Assembly (NCBI GenBank): GCA_963820965.1
Contig: CAWGCC010000013.1
Location: 62,001 to 126,000 of the forward strand
Direction of reading: 5' to 3'
DNA: 64,000 bases
Source: DATEDA01 sp963820965
Lineage (GTDB): Bacteria; Pseudomonadota; Gammaproteobacteria; Burkholderiales; SG8-39
Shown in pieces: positions 23,611-32,618 of this stretch. Made by a program: the position numbers and the translations under genes. The notes beneath the pieces are model-generated. The model was given only the letters and a program-made list of their open reading frames with translations. It was not told the DNA's origin and made no database searches. Position 1 is the stretch's first letter. Each line of letters starts with the position of its first letter.

Positions 23611-24302
23611 GGCGGATAGCCAAAGCGCTCGCGTACGTTCTCGGCGCGCTCCTGCTTGCCGTCGTCTTGGTGCAGGCATGGTTCTTCGCGCACGTGCTGT
23701 GGTGGGATCGGTTCAACCCGGAGACCACGAAGCTCATGGAGGCGCGCCTCGCCGCGCTGCGCGCCGGGAGCCCCAAGGCGGAGCTCAAGCACCGGTGGAC
23801 CGACTACGGTCGGATCTCGGCTCATCTCAAGCGCGCGGTGATCGCCGCCGAGGACGCGAAGTTCATCGATCACGAGGGCTTCGACTGGGAGGGAATCCAG
23901 CGCGCGCTCGAGAAGAACCAGCAACGCGGCAAGGTGGTCGCCGGCGGCTCCACGATCAGCCAGCAGCTCGCGAAGAACCTGTTTCTCTCCGGCGAGCGGA
24001 GCTACGTGCGCAAGGGGCAGGAGGCGATCGTCACCGTCATGCTCGAGGCGGTGATGACCAAGCGCCGCATCCTCGAGCTCTATCTCAACGTCGCCGAGTG
24101 GGGCGAGGGCGTGTTCGGCGCCGAGGCCGCGGCGCGGCACTACTTCGGCGCAAGCGCGGCGAGCCTCACGCCCGCGCAGGCGGCGCGACTCGCGGCGATG
24201 CTGCCGCGGCCGCGGTTCTATGACCGCAACCGCGGCTCGCGGTATCTCGCGACCTACAGCGAGCGTATCCTCGCGCGCATGGCCTCCGCGCAGGTGCCCT
24301 AG
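23607..24302 (+). CDS. mtgA: Monofunctional peptidoglycan glycosyltransferase (MtgA)
   Basis: Polymerises lipid II at the membrane. 231 aa; GTG at 23607 overlaps the aroE stop (GTGA). One N-terminal transmembrane helix (about 8-28), then GT51 motifs: AAEDAKFIDHEGFDWEGI (catalytic Glu), GGSTISQQLAKNLFLS, RKGQEAIVTVMLEAVMTKRRILELYLN, and FGAEAAARHYFG. No transpeptidase domain follows, so this is the stand-alone enzyme. Confidence 0.95.
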   Translation: MRRIAKALAYVLGALLLAVVLVQAWFFAHVLWWDRFNPETTKLMEARLAALRAGSPKAELKHRWTDYGRISAHLKRAVIAAEDAKFIDHEGFDWEGIQRALEKNQQRGKVVAGGSTISQQLAKNLFLSGERSYVRKGQEAIVTVMLEAVMTKRRILELYLNVAEWGEGVFGAEAAARHYFGASAASLTPAQAARLAAMLPRPRFYDRNRGSRYLATYSERILARMASAQVP

Positions 24303-24314
24303 GCCGGCCACGAT

Positions 24315-25277
24315 ATGGAACGCCTGCACATCGTGGCCGGCCGGGCGGCGAGTCCGCTCGCCGCCGGCGAGCCGATGCCCGCGGACGGCTACGTGTGGAT
24401 CGTCGCCGTCTACGACGAGGCGGACGAACTCGGCGCGGAGGTACAGCGCCTCACCGGCGTGCGCCTTTACGAAGACCACGTCGACGACGTCAAGAATCTC
24501 GCCCATCCGTCGTCGTTCGACAGCACCCGGGATTACGAGCTCGTCATCTTCCGCGGGCTGAAGCCCGACACGAAGGGCGATCGGATCGAGACGCGACCGC
24601 TGTTCCTGTTCAACTTCGAGCGAATGCTGCTTACGGTCGGTCCGACCGACAGCCGAGCGGTTGCGCAAGTGAGGACCCGCTATGTGAGCGTGCCCGGCAA
24701 ATGCCCGCAGAATCCCGACGAGCTGATGCACCGACTGCTGTCGACCATCGTGGACAGCTACCTCGACCTCCGGCAGGCGCTCACCGAGCGCCTCGATCGC
24801 TGGCAGCGGGCGCTGCTCGACCCGAGGCGACCCTTCCGCGAGTGGTATCGCCTCCTCGAGCAGCGCACCGACCTCCGGCGGTTGATGCATCTCTGCGAGG
24901 AGCAAATCGACGCGGTGAGCGAGTGGCGCGACGACCGCCTCACGAGCATGAGCGAGGGTCTGCAGGTGCGCTTCACCGACCTGATCGAGCACATCGAGCG
25001 GGTGAAGGAGCACGCGCGCCTGACCGAGCAGCAGGCGGAGTCTGCCGTCCAGCTCTACTTCGCCGCGACCACCACTCGCACCAACGAGATCATCCGGCTC
25101 CTCACCCTGATCACGGCGGTCTTCATGCCGCTCAACCTGATCACCGGAATCTACGGGATGAACTTCGATTTCATTCCCGGGTTGCACTCGCCCGCGGGCT
25201 TCTGGATTTCGCTCGGGGCGATGCTGAGCGTGGTTGCCTCGTTGATCGCGTTCTTCAGGTGGCGCCGCTGGCTGTAG
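24315..25277 (+). CDS. CorA-family magnesium/metal transporter
   Basis: 320 aa. Cytoplasmic alpha/beta domain (about 1-150), long helical stalk (about 150-250, with ELMHRLLSTIVDSY and TDLIEHIERVKEHARLTEQQ), then two transmembrane helices separated by the hallmark YGMNF loop (about 285). GMN is the selectivity filter of CorA channels. The last residues FFRWRRWL keep the basic C-terminus. It lies near mgtE, giving two unrelated Mg2+ uptake routes within 4 kb. Confidence 0.9.
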   Translation: MERLHIVAGRAASPLAAGEPMPADGYVWIVAVYDEADELGAEVQRLTGVRLYEDHVDDVKNLAHPSSFDSTRDYELVIFRGLKPDTKGDRIETRPLFLFNFERMLLTVGPTDSRAVAQVRTRYVSVPGKCPQNPDELMHRLLSTIVDSYLDLRQALTERLDRWQRALLDPRRPFREWYRLLEQRTDLRRLMHLCEEQIDAVSEWRDDRLTSMSEGLQVRFTDLIEHIERVKEHARLTEQQAESAVQLYFAATTTRTNEIIRLLTLITAVFMPLNLITGIYGMNFDFIPGLHSPAGFWISLGAMLSVVASLIAFFRWRRWL

Positions 25278-25313
25278 CCCGCGCCAGGACGGGCGGTCGA
25301 CGCCCTCTTTGCG

Positions 25314-26663
25314 TCAGTCCTCGGCGCGAGCGCTTCGCGCCAGACGGCTCGCTCGCAACGCCTCCCGGCGCCCCCGCCGCACGTCGATCGACGCCAGCAC
25401 CGCCAGCCCGCCGAGGAAGTACACGCCGGTGATCAGCATCGCGAGCCGGTGGTCGCCGCGCGAGAGCCAGGTGGCGAGGCCGTAGGTGAGCGGTCCGAGG
25501 ATCGACGAGAACTTCACCGCGAGCCCCCACAGCCCGAAGAACTCGGCGCGGCGGTCGCGCGGGGAGAGGTAGCCGACCAGCGCCCGCCCGGCGGACTGTG
25601 ACGCGCCGAGGCTCAAGCCGGCGAGGTTCGCCGCGACCCAGAACGTGGTCCGGTCGGTTGCCCACCACGCGACGATCACGGTCGCGATCCAGCCAAGGAG
25701 CGTTAACGCGATGGTCCGGACGTGGCCGAGCCGGTCCTGGAACTGGCCGAACGCGACGGCACCGATCGCCGCGGTCACGTTCACCGCGAGGATGAGTACG
25801 ATCGTGTCCCGGGTCGTGAACCCCATCGCCTGCTCGGCATAGATCGCGGCGAGGGCGACGACGGCTTGGACCCCGGCCTGATAGCACACGAGGCAGCCGA
25901 GGAAACGCGCGAGATCGGTGAAGGCTGCGGCGTGCCGCACCGTGTCCCATACCCGCGCGAACGCCATGCGGGCGAGGCCCGCGCCCGTCGCGGCCTGCGG
26001 GACCGCACGCTCACGGAGCCAGAGGAGGGTCGGCAGGCTCGCGGTGAGGAAGATCGCCGCCGTGATGAGCATCGTTACCGGCACGAACTCGGCCGCGGTT
26101 TCCCCGCGCGCCTGGGCGGCGGTCACGTAGGCGAGGCTCGCTCCGAGGGAGACGAGGCCGCCGAGGTAGCCGAGCCCCCAGCCCCAGCCGGAAATCTTGC
26201 CGAGCGCCTTACCGCGGGCGAGCTCGGGCAGGAACGCCGCGATCAGGTTCTCCCCGGTGCTGAAGAAGAAGTTGGAGAGTGCAACGAGGACGCACGCGAT
26301 CGCCAGCTGCCCCGGCCCGGCCAGCGCTAGCGCCGCGGTGAAGCCGACGCACCCGAGCGTGGTCGCGACGAGGAGGCGCCGCTTGGCCGCCCGCTGGTCG
26401 GCGTAGGCCCCGATCAGCGGGCCCGCGAACATGACCGCGGCATACGAGACCGCGAGCGTGGCGGTCCATGCGAGCGTCGCCCAGGGCGCATTGCCTGCGA
26501 CGACCGTCACGAAGTAGGCGTTGAAGACGGCGGTGATGACGACGGTCGTGTAGCCGGAGTTCGCGAAGTCGTACATCGCCCACGCGACGACCTCGCGCGG
26601 GCGCACGCCCGGCTGGAGCAGCGGTGCGGAAGCCGCGCGCGGACGCGCCGGAGATTCGGTCAT
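25314..26663 (-). CDS. MFS transporter, UMF1/Atg22-like family
   Basis: 449 aa, about 12 transmembrane helices. VVAWAMYDFANSGYTTVVIT near the N-terminus is the UMF1 signature, followed by PLIGAYADQRAAKRR (MFS loop) and SWGWGLGYLGG-type helices. QSAGRALVGYLSPRDRRAEFFGLWG repeats the gating loop in the second half. The substrate is unknown; amino-acid efflux is a guess based on vacuolar Atg22. ATG at 26663 starts before a short Pro-rich cytoplasmic tail. Divergent from mgtE (40 bases between starts). Confidence 0.85.
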   Translation of the reverse strand: MTESPARPRAASAPLLQPGVRPREVVAWAMYDFANSGYTTVVITAVFNAYFVTVVAGNAPWATLAWTATLAVSYAAVMFAGPLIGAYADQRAAKRRLLVATTLGCVGFTAALALAGPGQLAIACVLVALSNFFFSTGENLIAAFLPELARGKALGKISGWGWGLGYLGGLVSLGASLAYVTAAQARGETAAEFVPVTMLITAAIFLTASLPTLLWLRERAVPQAATGAGLARMAFARVWDTVRHAAAFTDLARFLGCLVCYQAGVQAVVALAAIYAEQAMGFTTRDTIVLILAVNVTAAIGAVAFGQFQDRLGHVRTIALTLLGWIATVIVAWWATDRTTFWVAANLAGLSLGASQSAGRALVGYLSPRDRRAEFFGLWGLAVKFSSILGPLTYGLATWLSRGDHRLAMLITGVYFLGGLAVLASIDVRRGRREALRASRLARSARAED

Positions 26664-26691
26664 CTGTCTTCGCAAGCACACGGGCCGACGC

Positions 26692-26703
26692 TATCCTACC
26701 GGC
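26692..26703 (+). promoter_or_regulatory. -10-like box close to the mgtE start
   Basis: TATCCT (26692-26697) ends six bases before the mgtE ATG, with no purine-rich ribosome site between. This placement is what a leaderless or near-leaderless message would show. The -35 region is not obvious. Confidence 0.3.
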
Positions 26704-28146
26704 ATGCCGGAGACGATCGAGCGGAAGGAGCTGGAGGACCTGCAGCAGGACCTGCACGATGTGCAGGAGCGGCTGCGCCGGCATCGCATCGTCGAGAGTC
26801 TCGTTGAGCGCCAGCAGATGCGCAAGCACGAGCTGATCGAATCGCTGGTGCACAAGCAGCACCTCGCCGAGCTCCGTTCGAAGCTCGACCAGATGCACGC
26901 CGCCGATATCGCCTACATCCTCGAGGCGCTGCCGATCAACGAGCGCCTGGCGGTCTGGGACCTCGTCAAGGCGGAGCGCGACGGCGAGATCCTGCTCGAG
27001 CTGTCGGAGCCGGTGCGCGAGTCGCTCATCCGCACCATGGACTCCGAGGAGCTGATCGCGGCGGTCGAGACGCTCGATACCGACGAGATCGCGGAGCTCG
27101 CGCCCGATCTGCCGGAGGAGGTCATCCAGGACGTCTTCCAGTCGCTGCCCGTCGCCGAGCGCGAGCAGCTCCGCGCCGCGATGTCCTATCCGGATGACGC
27201 GGTCGGCGTGCTCATGGACTTCGACGTGGTGTCGGTCCGCGACGACGTGACGCTCGAAACCGTGACGCGGTACCTGCGGCGCTTCGAGGAGCTCCCCGAC
27301 CATACCGACCAGCTCTTCGTCGTCGACCGCGAGCAGCGGCTGAAGGGCGTCCTCCCGATCGCGAAGCTCGTGGTGACCGATCTGGAGACGCCGGTTGCGG
27401 AGGTGATGGTGGAGGACTTCGTCACGCTCTATCCCGACGACAAGGCGCAGGACGCGGCGCAGGCGTTCGAGCGCTACGACCTCGTGTCGGCGGCAGTGAT
27501 CGACCAGGCCGGCAAGCTCGTCGGGCGGGTGACCGTCGACGCGGTGGTGGACTTCATCCGCGAGCGGAGCGAGAGTGAGGCGCTCGCGAAGGGCGGCCTG
27601 CGCGAGACCGAGGACGTGTTCGCGTCGGTGTGGGAGTCGGTGAAGAACCGCTGGGCGTGGCTCGCGATCAACCTCGTGACCGCGTTCATCGCCTCGCGGG
27701 TGATCGGCGCGTTCGAAGGCTCGATCGAGAAGCTGGTCGCGCTCGCCGCGCTGATGCCGATCGTCGCCGGCATCGGCGGCAACTCCGGCAACCAGACGAT
27801 CACGATGCTCGTGCGCGCGCTCGCGCTCGGCCAGATCCAGATCGAGCAGGCGCGCAAGCTCTTCGCGAAGGAGATCGGCGTGGCGCTCGCGAACGGGGCA
27901 GTCTGGGGCGGGATCCTCGGCGTGATCGCGTGGGCGCTCTACGACAACGTGAAGCTCGGCCTCGTGATGACGCTGGCGATGACCCTCAACCTGCTGCTCG
28001 CCGCGATCATGGGGGTCGTGATCCCGACCACCATGGCGAAGCTCGGGCGCGATCCCGCGCTCGGGTCGTCGGTCCTGATCACCGCCTGCACCGACTCTGG
28101 CGGATTCTTCATCTTCCTCGGATTGGCGACGCTGTTTCTGCTCTGA
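26704..28146 (+). CDS. mgtE: Magnesium transporter MgtE
   Basis: 480 aa. Order of parts: an N-terminal superhelical MgtE_N domain (about 30-150, Leu/Glu-rich repeats such as AADIAYILEALP), a CBS pair (about 155-275, MSYPDDAVGVLMD and DLETPVAEVMVEDFVTL), a plug helix, then about five transmembrane helices (from about 315). GIGGNSGNQT in the pore domain is the MgtE signature. The cytoplasmic domains sense Mg2+ and close the pore when it is abundant. Confidence 0.94.
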   Translation: MPETIERKELEDLQQDLHDVQERLRRHRIVESLVERQQMRKHELIESLVHKQHLAELRSKLDQMHAADIAYILEALPINERLAVWDLVKAERDGEILLELSEPVRESLIRTMDSEELIAAVETLDTDEIAELAPDLPEEVIQDVFQSLPVAEREQLRAAMSYPDDAVGVLMDFDVVSVRDDVTLETVTRYLRRFEELPDHTDQLFVVDREQRLKGVLPIAKLVVTDLETPVAEVMVEDFVTLYPDDKAQDAAQAFERYDLVSAAVIDQAGKLVGRVTVDAVVDFIRERSESEALAKGGLRETEDVFASVWESVKNRWAWLAINLVTAFIASRVIGAFEGSIEKLVALAALMPIVAGIGGNSGNQTITMLVRALALGQIQIEQARKLFAKEIGVALANGAVWGGILGVIAWALYDNVKLGLVMTLAMTLNLLLAAIMGVVIPTTMAKLGRDPALGSSVLITACTDSGGFFIFLGLATLFLL

Positions 28147-28211
28147 CGCCCGCGGCTGCTAGACTTGCGCCCGCGAGGCGGCGCGGCCACCGATGCGAAA
28201 GGGAAGCGACC

Positions 28212-28637
28212 ATGTCGATGCTTCAGGAGTTCAAGGAGTTCGCGGTAAAGGGGAACGTGATGGACCTCGCCGTGGGCGTGATCATCGGCGCAGCGTTCGG
28301 CAAGATCGTCGACTCGGTCGTGAACGACCTCATCATGCCGCTCATCGGCCGGGTCACCGGCGGGCTGGACTTCTCGAACTTCTTCCTGCCGCTGAAAGAG
28401 GTACCGCAGGGCGTGCCGATGACGCTCGACGCGGTGCGGAAAGCAGGCGTGCCAGTGTTCGCATACGGCAACTTCATCACCATCGTCCTCTACTTCATCA
28501 TCCTCGCCTGGATCATCTTCATGATGGTGAAGTGGATCAACCGGCTGAAGAAGGAAGCACCGCCGGCCGCACCGTCCGAGCCGCCCGAGGAAGTGAAGCT
28601 GCTGCGCCAGATCCGCGATTCGCTGAAGAAGAAGTAA
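28212..28637 (+). CDS. mscL: Large-conductance mechanosensitive channel (MscL)
   Basis: Pentameric channel that opens under hypo-osmotic shock. 141 aa. N-terminal amphipathic helix MLQEFKEFAVKGNVMDLAVG, first transmembrane helix (about 16-40, VIIGAAFGKIVDSVV), periplasmic loop, second helix (about 80-103, ITIVLYFIILAWIIFMM) and the charged C-terminal bundle helix (EEVKLLRQIRDSLKKK). ATG at 28212. Downstream, the GNAT gene ends on the other strand five bases away. Confidence 0.96.
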   Translation: MSMLQEFKEFAVKGNVMDLAVGVIIGAAFGKIVDSVVNDLIMPLIGRVTGGLDFSNFFLPLKEVPQGVPMTLDAVRKAGVPVFAYGNFITIVLYFIILAWIIFMMVKWINRLKKEAPPAAPSEPPEEVKLLRQIRDSLKKK

Positions 28638-28642
28638 CCGGG

Positions 28643-29239
28643 TCAGTCCTTCTTGGCGTCCTCGCCGCGGAGGCTCGCGGCGAGGCGCCGCGCGGCGGTG
28701 AGCTGCGCCTTCATCGCGTAGTCGAGCAGCGCCACCCGGTCGGCCATCATCTCGCGCGTGATGCTCGTCATCCCCGCCGGCGGCAGCTCGAGCCGGGCAT
28801 CCGCCTCGCCCGCCTCGGTCACGATCACCATGCCGGCCTTGCTTGCGATGCGCATCATCGTGCGGTTCTCGGTCAGGCAATGCGTGAACATCGTAGGGAT
28901 GTAATGGGTGCGGGCGAAGAGGTTCGCGCGCTCGAAGAGCGCGGTGCCGATCCCGTGCTGGCGCGCCGCCGGCAGCACGCTCACGCCCAACTCGGCGGAG
29001 TCCTGAGATACCGCGACGTGGGCAACGCCGGCGAGCCGCAGGTCGTCGTCGAACACCCCGAACACCGCGTCGCGGTCGAAGTCGAGGGATTCGACGTAAT
29101 CGGCGAGCGAGTCATCGGTCCGCGCGGTGCCGAAGCGCAGCCGCCGGTCCTCGTCGGCCAGCTCCACGAAGTGCGCCAGGAGGGCGGGCCGATCGGCCAC
29201 CGCGAGTCGCTTGACCGGGATGGACGCGGGCGCGGTCAT
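28643..29239 (-). CDS. GNAT-family N-acetyltransferase
   Basis: 198 aa. ELADEDRRLRFGTARTDDSL is typical of the bacterial GNAT subgroup found near hemL and thi genes. The acetyl-CoA loop region is ELGVSVLPAARQHGIGTALFERA (Q-x-x-G-x-G/A), then HCLTENRTMMRIASKAGM. The substrate is unknown. ATG at 29239 overlaps the hemL stop by four bases (ATGA), so the gene is the last in a thiD-thiE-hemL-GNAT operon. Confidence 0.85.
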   Translation of the reverse strand: MTAPASIPVKRLAVADRPALLAHFVELADEDRRLRFGTARTDDSLADYVESLDFDRDAVFGVFDDDLRLAGVAHVAVSQDSAELGVSVLPAARQHGIGTALFERANLFARTHYIPTMFTHCLTENRTMMRIASKAGMVIVTEAGEADARLELPPAGMTSITREMMADRVALLDYAMKAQLTAARRLAASLRGEDAKKD

Positions 29240-30516
29240 GCGGCGCCCCCGAGCGCCTGGTCCGCGGCCAGCACGGTGGCGGCGATCTCCGCTTCGCCGT
29301 GGGCGGCCGAGACGAATCCGGCCTCGTACGCGGACGGCGCGAGATACACGCCTGCGCCGAGCATGGCGTGAAAGAAGCGGTTGAAGGCTTCCCTGTCCGA
29401 CTGCATCACCTCCGCATACGATACCGGCGGCGTCGCGCGGAAGAAGACACCGAACATCCCGCCGACGTGCGCGGCCGAGAACGCCACGCCGCGCCGCTTC
29501 GCCACGCCGTTCAGACCTTCAACGAGGCTCGCGGTACGCGCGGCAAGCCGGTCGAAGAACCCTGGCTCGAGCACGAGCTTCAGGGTCGCGAGGCCGGCCG
29601 CCACGGCGACCGGGTTGCCGGAGAGCGTCCCGGCCTGATACACGGGGCCGAGCGGCGCGATCTTCTCCATGATGTCGCGCCGGCCGCCGAACGCGCCGAC
29701 CGGCATCCCGCCGCCGATCACCTTGCCGAGCGTCGTGAGATCGGGCGTGATCCCGTAGAGCCCCTGCGCGCCGCTCGGGCCCACGCGAAAGCCGGTCATC
29801 ACCTCGTCGAAGACGAGCACTGCGCCGTGCCGCGTGCAGAGCGCGCGCATCGCCTGCAGGAACTCGCGCGTCCCCGGCACGAGGTTCATGTTGCCCGCCA
29901 CCGGCTCCACGATCACCGCCGCGATCTCGTCCCCATGCCTGCGGAACGCGTCCTCGAGCCGCTGCGTGTCGTTGAATGCGAGGACCGTGGTGTGACCGGC
30001 GGTCTCGGGCGTCACCCCCGCCGAGCTCGGGTTTCCGAGAGTCAGCGCTCCGGACCCCGCCTTCACGAGGAGCGGGTCGGCGTGACCGTGGTAGCACCCC
30101 TCGAACTTGACGATGCGCGGTCGGCCGGTGAACCCGCGCGCAAGCCGGAGAGCCGTCATCGTCGCTTCGGTGCCCGAGGATACGAGTCGCACCAGTGCCA
30201 TGCTCGGCAGGGCCCTGCAAAGCAGCTGAGCGAGCTCGGTTTCGAGCGCGGTCGGTGCGCCGAACGACAGCCCATGAAGCGCCGTCTCGCGCACTGCCCC
30301 TACGACCTTCGGGTGAGCGTGCCCGAGGATGAGCGGCCCCCACGACCCGACATAGTCGATGTAGCGCTTGCCGTCGGCGTCCCAGAAGTACGCGCCCTCA
30401 CCGCGGGCGAAGAAGCGCGGCGTGCCGCCGACGGCGCGGAACGCGCGTACCGGCGAGTTCACGCCGCCCGGGATGACGGCTTGCGCCTGCTCGAACAGCT
30501 CGTCGTTGCGGGTCAT
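29236..30516 (-). CDS. hemL: Glutamate-1-semialdehyde 2,1-aminomutase (HemL)
   Basis: PLP enzyme that makes 5-aminolevulinate from glutamate semialdehyde in heme synthesis. 426 aa. ARGFTGRPRIVKFEGCYHGH, AVIVEPVAGNMNLV, VFDEVMTGFRVG (PLP-ring Asp) and LTTLGKVIGGGMPVGAFGG (PLP-binding Lys) are all present, with the N-terminal VIPGGVNSPVRAF. ATG at 30516. It overlaps thiE upstream and the GNAT gene downstream by four bases each. Confidence 0.97.
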   Translation of the reverse strand: MTRNDELFEQAQAVIPGGVNSPVRAFRAVGGTPRFFARGEGAYFWDADGKRYIDYVGSWGPLILGHAHPKVVGAVRETALHGLSFGAPTALETELAQLLCRALPSMALVRLVSSGTEATMTALRLARGFTGRPRIVKFEGCYHGHADPLLVKAGSGALTLGNPSSAGVTPETAGHTTVLAFNDTQRLEDAFRRHGDEIAAVIVEPVAGNMNLVPGTREFLQAMRALCTRHGAVLVFDEVMTGFRVGPSGAQGLYGITPDLTTLGKVIGGGMPVGAFGGRRDIMEKIAPLGPVYQAGTLSGNPVAVAAGLATLKLVLEPGFFDRLAARTASLVEGLNGVAKRRGVAFSAAHVGGMFGVFFRATPPVSYAEVMQSDREAFNRFFHAMLGAGVYLAPSAYEAGFVSAAHGEAEIAATVLAADQALGGAA

Positions 30517-31145
30517 GCGGTGGCCTTTCCTGCGAACAGGTCGTTGAACGCGCGCGCGCGCGCCGCGACATCGGCGGCGTCGAACAACGCGGTGATCACG
30601 GCGATCGCGTCGGCTCCGCCGGCGATCGCCTGCGGCGCGTTCTCGAGCGTGATGCCGCCGATCGCGACCACCGCCACGCCGAGCCGTCGCGCCGCGCCGA
30701 GGAGCGCGAGCGGGGCGCGCACCGCCGCCGGTTTCGTCGGCGAGTCGAACACCGACCCGAACGCGACGTAGTCTGCCCCCGCCGCGACGGCGCGCTCGGC
30801 GAGCTCGAATCGGTCGTAACAAGACGCGCCGAGGAGCCTGCGCGGCCCCAGGCGACCGCGCGCCGCGGCGAGCTCGACGTCATCGCGCCCCAGATGCACG
30901 CCGGCGGCCTCGATGCCGAGCGCGAGCTCGAGATCGTCGTTGACGATGAGCGGCACGCCGGCCGTGCGACATACCGCCGCGAGCGCATGCGCCTGCCCGG
31001 CACGCAGACTCGTGTCGGCCTGCTTGTTGCGATACTGGATCGCCGCCGCCCCACCGGCGATCGCCGCGCGCACCTTGGCGACGAGCGCGCGGGTATCCGG
31101 CTCCTCGGGGGTCAGCGCATACAGCCCGGACGGAAAGACGGTCAT
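30513..31145 (-). CDS. thiE: Thiamine-phosphate synthase (ThiE)
   Basis: Joins HMP diphosphate to the thiazole phosphate to form thiamine phosphate. 210 aa. TIM-barrel motifs: AIQYRNKQADTSLR (diphosphate-binding Arg/Lys region), PLIVNDDLELAL, GVHLGRDDVEL, DYVAFGSVFDSPTKP, VAIGGITLENAPQAI. ATG at 31145 shares one base with the thiD stop (TGATG) and the stop overlaps hemL. Confidence 0.94.
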   Translation of the reverse strand: MTVFPSGLYALTPEEPDTRALVAKVRAAIAGGAAAIQYRNKQADTSLRAGQAHALAAVCRTAGVPLIVNDDLELALGIEAAGVHLGRDDVELAAARGRLGPRRLLGASCYDRFELAERAVAAGADYVAFGSVFDSPTKPAAVRAPLALLGAARRLGVAVVAIGGITLENAPQAIAGGADAIAVITALFDAADVAARARAFNDLFAGKATA

Positions 31146-31981
31146 CACTCGTGGGCCGGCTCGACCGCCTCGCGCTTGTCGAACAGACGGTCTGGAATCG
31201 CCTGGCCGGCGCCCGGGCGGAAGGCGCGCATCAAGGATTGCCAGGTGAAGCGCTGCGCCGCCCGCACCGCCTCCGCCACGGCGAGCCCGTGCGCGAGTCC
31301 CGCGGCAATCGCGGAAGCCAGCGTGCACCCCGAGCCGTGATACTGACCGGGCAGCCGATCCCAGCGGTCGGTGCTTACGACGCCTTGCGAATCATAGAGC
31401 GCGTTTACGACCTCCGGAGTCGGCTCATGGGTGCCGGTGACGAGCACGAACTTCGCGCCGAGACCCGCGAGGCGCAACGCGCAGCGCTCGAGCGGCAGCG
31501 CATCGGCGCGCTCACCCGGAAATGCAGCCAGGCGGCGTGCCTCGAGGCTGTTCGGCGTCACGACCGTGGCCAGCGGGACGAGCAGCTCGGGAAGCGCAGC
31601 CGCCACGTCACTGGTCGCAAGGGGGTCGCCGCGCCCCGAGGCGAGGACCGGGTCGAGCACTACGGGTACCGCTGGGTGCGCGCGGACCACCGCGGCGATC
31701 GCCGCGGCGTTCTCGACCGTTGCGACCATCCCGATCTTGAACGCGCCGACCGGCATGTCCGCCAGGACGAGCCGTGCCTGTTCGGCGACCCAGTCGGCAC
31801 CGATTGGCTGCACGGCCCCGACACCGACCGTGTCCTGCGCGGTGATCGCGGTGACGACCGAAAGCGGATGACAGCCCATCGCGGCGAGCGTCAGAAGGTC
31901 GCCCTGGAGACCGGCGCCGCCGCTCGGGTCGGAACCGGCGAACGCAAGCACGATCGGCGGCAGGGATCGGGAGCGCGGCAC
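31145..31981 (-). CDS. thiD: Hydroxymethylpyrimidine/phosphomethylpyrimidine kinase (ThiD)
   Basis: Phosphorylates HMP and HMP-P for thiamine synthesis. 278 aa from GTG at 31981 (VPRSRSLPPIVLAFAGSDPS), which gives the usual N-terminus; the frame is open to 32056. Ribokinase-fold motifs: AGSDPSGGAGLQGDL, PVVLDPVLASGRGDPL, TVVTPNSLEARRLA, and GSGCTLASAIAAGLAHG (anion hole). First gene of the thiD-thiE-hemL-GNAT operon. No TPP riboswitch fits between it and the divergent rubredoxin gene. Confidence 0.92.
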   Translation of the reverse strand: MPRSRSLPPIVLAFAGSDPSGGAGLQGDLLTLAAMGCHPLSVVTAITAQDTVGVGAVQPIGADWVAEQARLVLADMPVGAFKIGMVATVENAAAIAAVVRAHPAVPVVLDPVLASGRGDPLATSDVAAALPELLVPLATVVTPNSLEARRLAAFPGERADALPLERCALRLAGLGAKFVLVTGTHEPTPEVVNALYDSQGVVSTDRWDRLPGQYHGSGCTLASAIAAGLAHGLAVAEAVRAAQRFTWQSLMRAFRPGAGQAIPDRLFDKREAVEPAHE

Positions 31982-32091
31982 GTACGATTCGCTCGAGCAG
32001 CGGTGGCCGGATCGTGCTGGCAACGTCTTTGTCCGCACGGTAAGATCGCCCCGCATTCTAGTCCAATCCCTTGCCTCAACCCCCTCTTTCC

Positions 32092-32277
32092 ATGGCGGAA
32101 ACAGCGCAGAGCTCGAAGACCTGGATGTGCCTGATCTGCGGCTTCATCTACGACGAGTCCGCCGGACTACCGGACGAGGGCATCGCGCCGGGCACGCGCT
32201 GGGAAGACGTGCCGATCAACTGGACCTGCCCGGAGTGCGGCGCCCGGAAGGAAGACTTCGAAATGGTGGAGATTTAG
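32092..32277 (+). CDS. Rubredoxin
   Basis: A 61-aa one-iron electron carrier. MCLICGFIYDE gives C13 and C16, and WTCPECGARKEDFEM gives C46 and C49, the four Fe ligands. The spacing matches single-domain rubredoxins. ATG at 32092 is chosen over the TTG at 32071. It is divergent from thiD and lies upstream of the Pil-Chp cluster, as in many betaproteobacteria. Confidence 0.95.
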   Translation: MAETAQSSKTWMCLICGFIYDESAGLPDEGIAPGTRWEDVPINWTCPECGARKEDFEMVEI

Positions 32278-32278
32278 C

Positions 32279-32295
32279 GCGGGGCACTGCCCCGC
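32279..32295 (+). terminator. Stem-loop after rubredoxin
   Basis: GCGGGGCA-C-TGCCCCGC begins two bases past the stop codon. There is no T-run, so it may stabilise the 3' end rather than terminate on its own. Confidence 0.5.
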
Positions 32296-32326
32296 GCGAT
32301 CTCCACCGTCGTGGACTCTCGTAAGA

Positions 32327-32384
32327 ACAAGGGGAGACTCCCCTTGTATATCGCCCACGATGGAACAAGGGGGAACCCCCTTGT
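32327..32384. repeat. Two tandem hairpins with ACAAGGGG arms
   Basis: First hairpin (32327-32347): ACAAGGGGA, GAC, TCCCCTTGT. Second (32365-32384): ACAAGGGGG, AA, CCCCCTTGT. The stems are 9 bp, nearly identical and 17 bases apart. Because each is palindromic they act alike on either strand. Possible roles are bidirectional terminators, protein sites or a small repeat element. Confidence 0.7.
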
Positions 32385-32618
32385 AGATCCCCCCGGTGAC
32401 TGTGCTTTGGGGGTCGCCAGGGCGGTCTTGCAAGCTTGGTCGATTGCGGTTTTCACACTTCAGAAACCGCGTTAAATAGTTGGCCGAAGCCATGATTTCC
32501 TCATAGCCTCCGTCGGCGGGACGGGCTTAGAATCGCCGCCTGGCCCTGACGCCGGCGGCGCGCTCTTGCCGCCGCGATCCATCGCTCGCGCGGGGTCCGG
32601 ACGAAGGGGACCCAAACG

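Larger units (their letters stand above)
32278..32618. other. Non-coding interval with three stem-loops between rubredoxin and pilG
   Basis: About 340 bases with no gene. It starts with an 8-bp hairpin directly after the rubredoxin stop, continues with two tandem hairpins sharing the ACAAGGGG arm (32327-32384), and ends in the pilG leader. The right part should carry the promoter of the pil operon, but I see no clear -35/-10 pair. Confidence 0.6.

Noticed and set aside
31982..32091. Possible TPP riboswitch before thiD
   Set aside because: The gap to the divergent rubredoxin gene is too short, and no THI-box sequence is visible.
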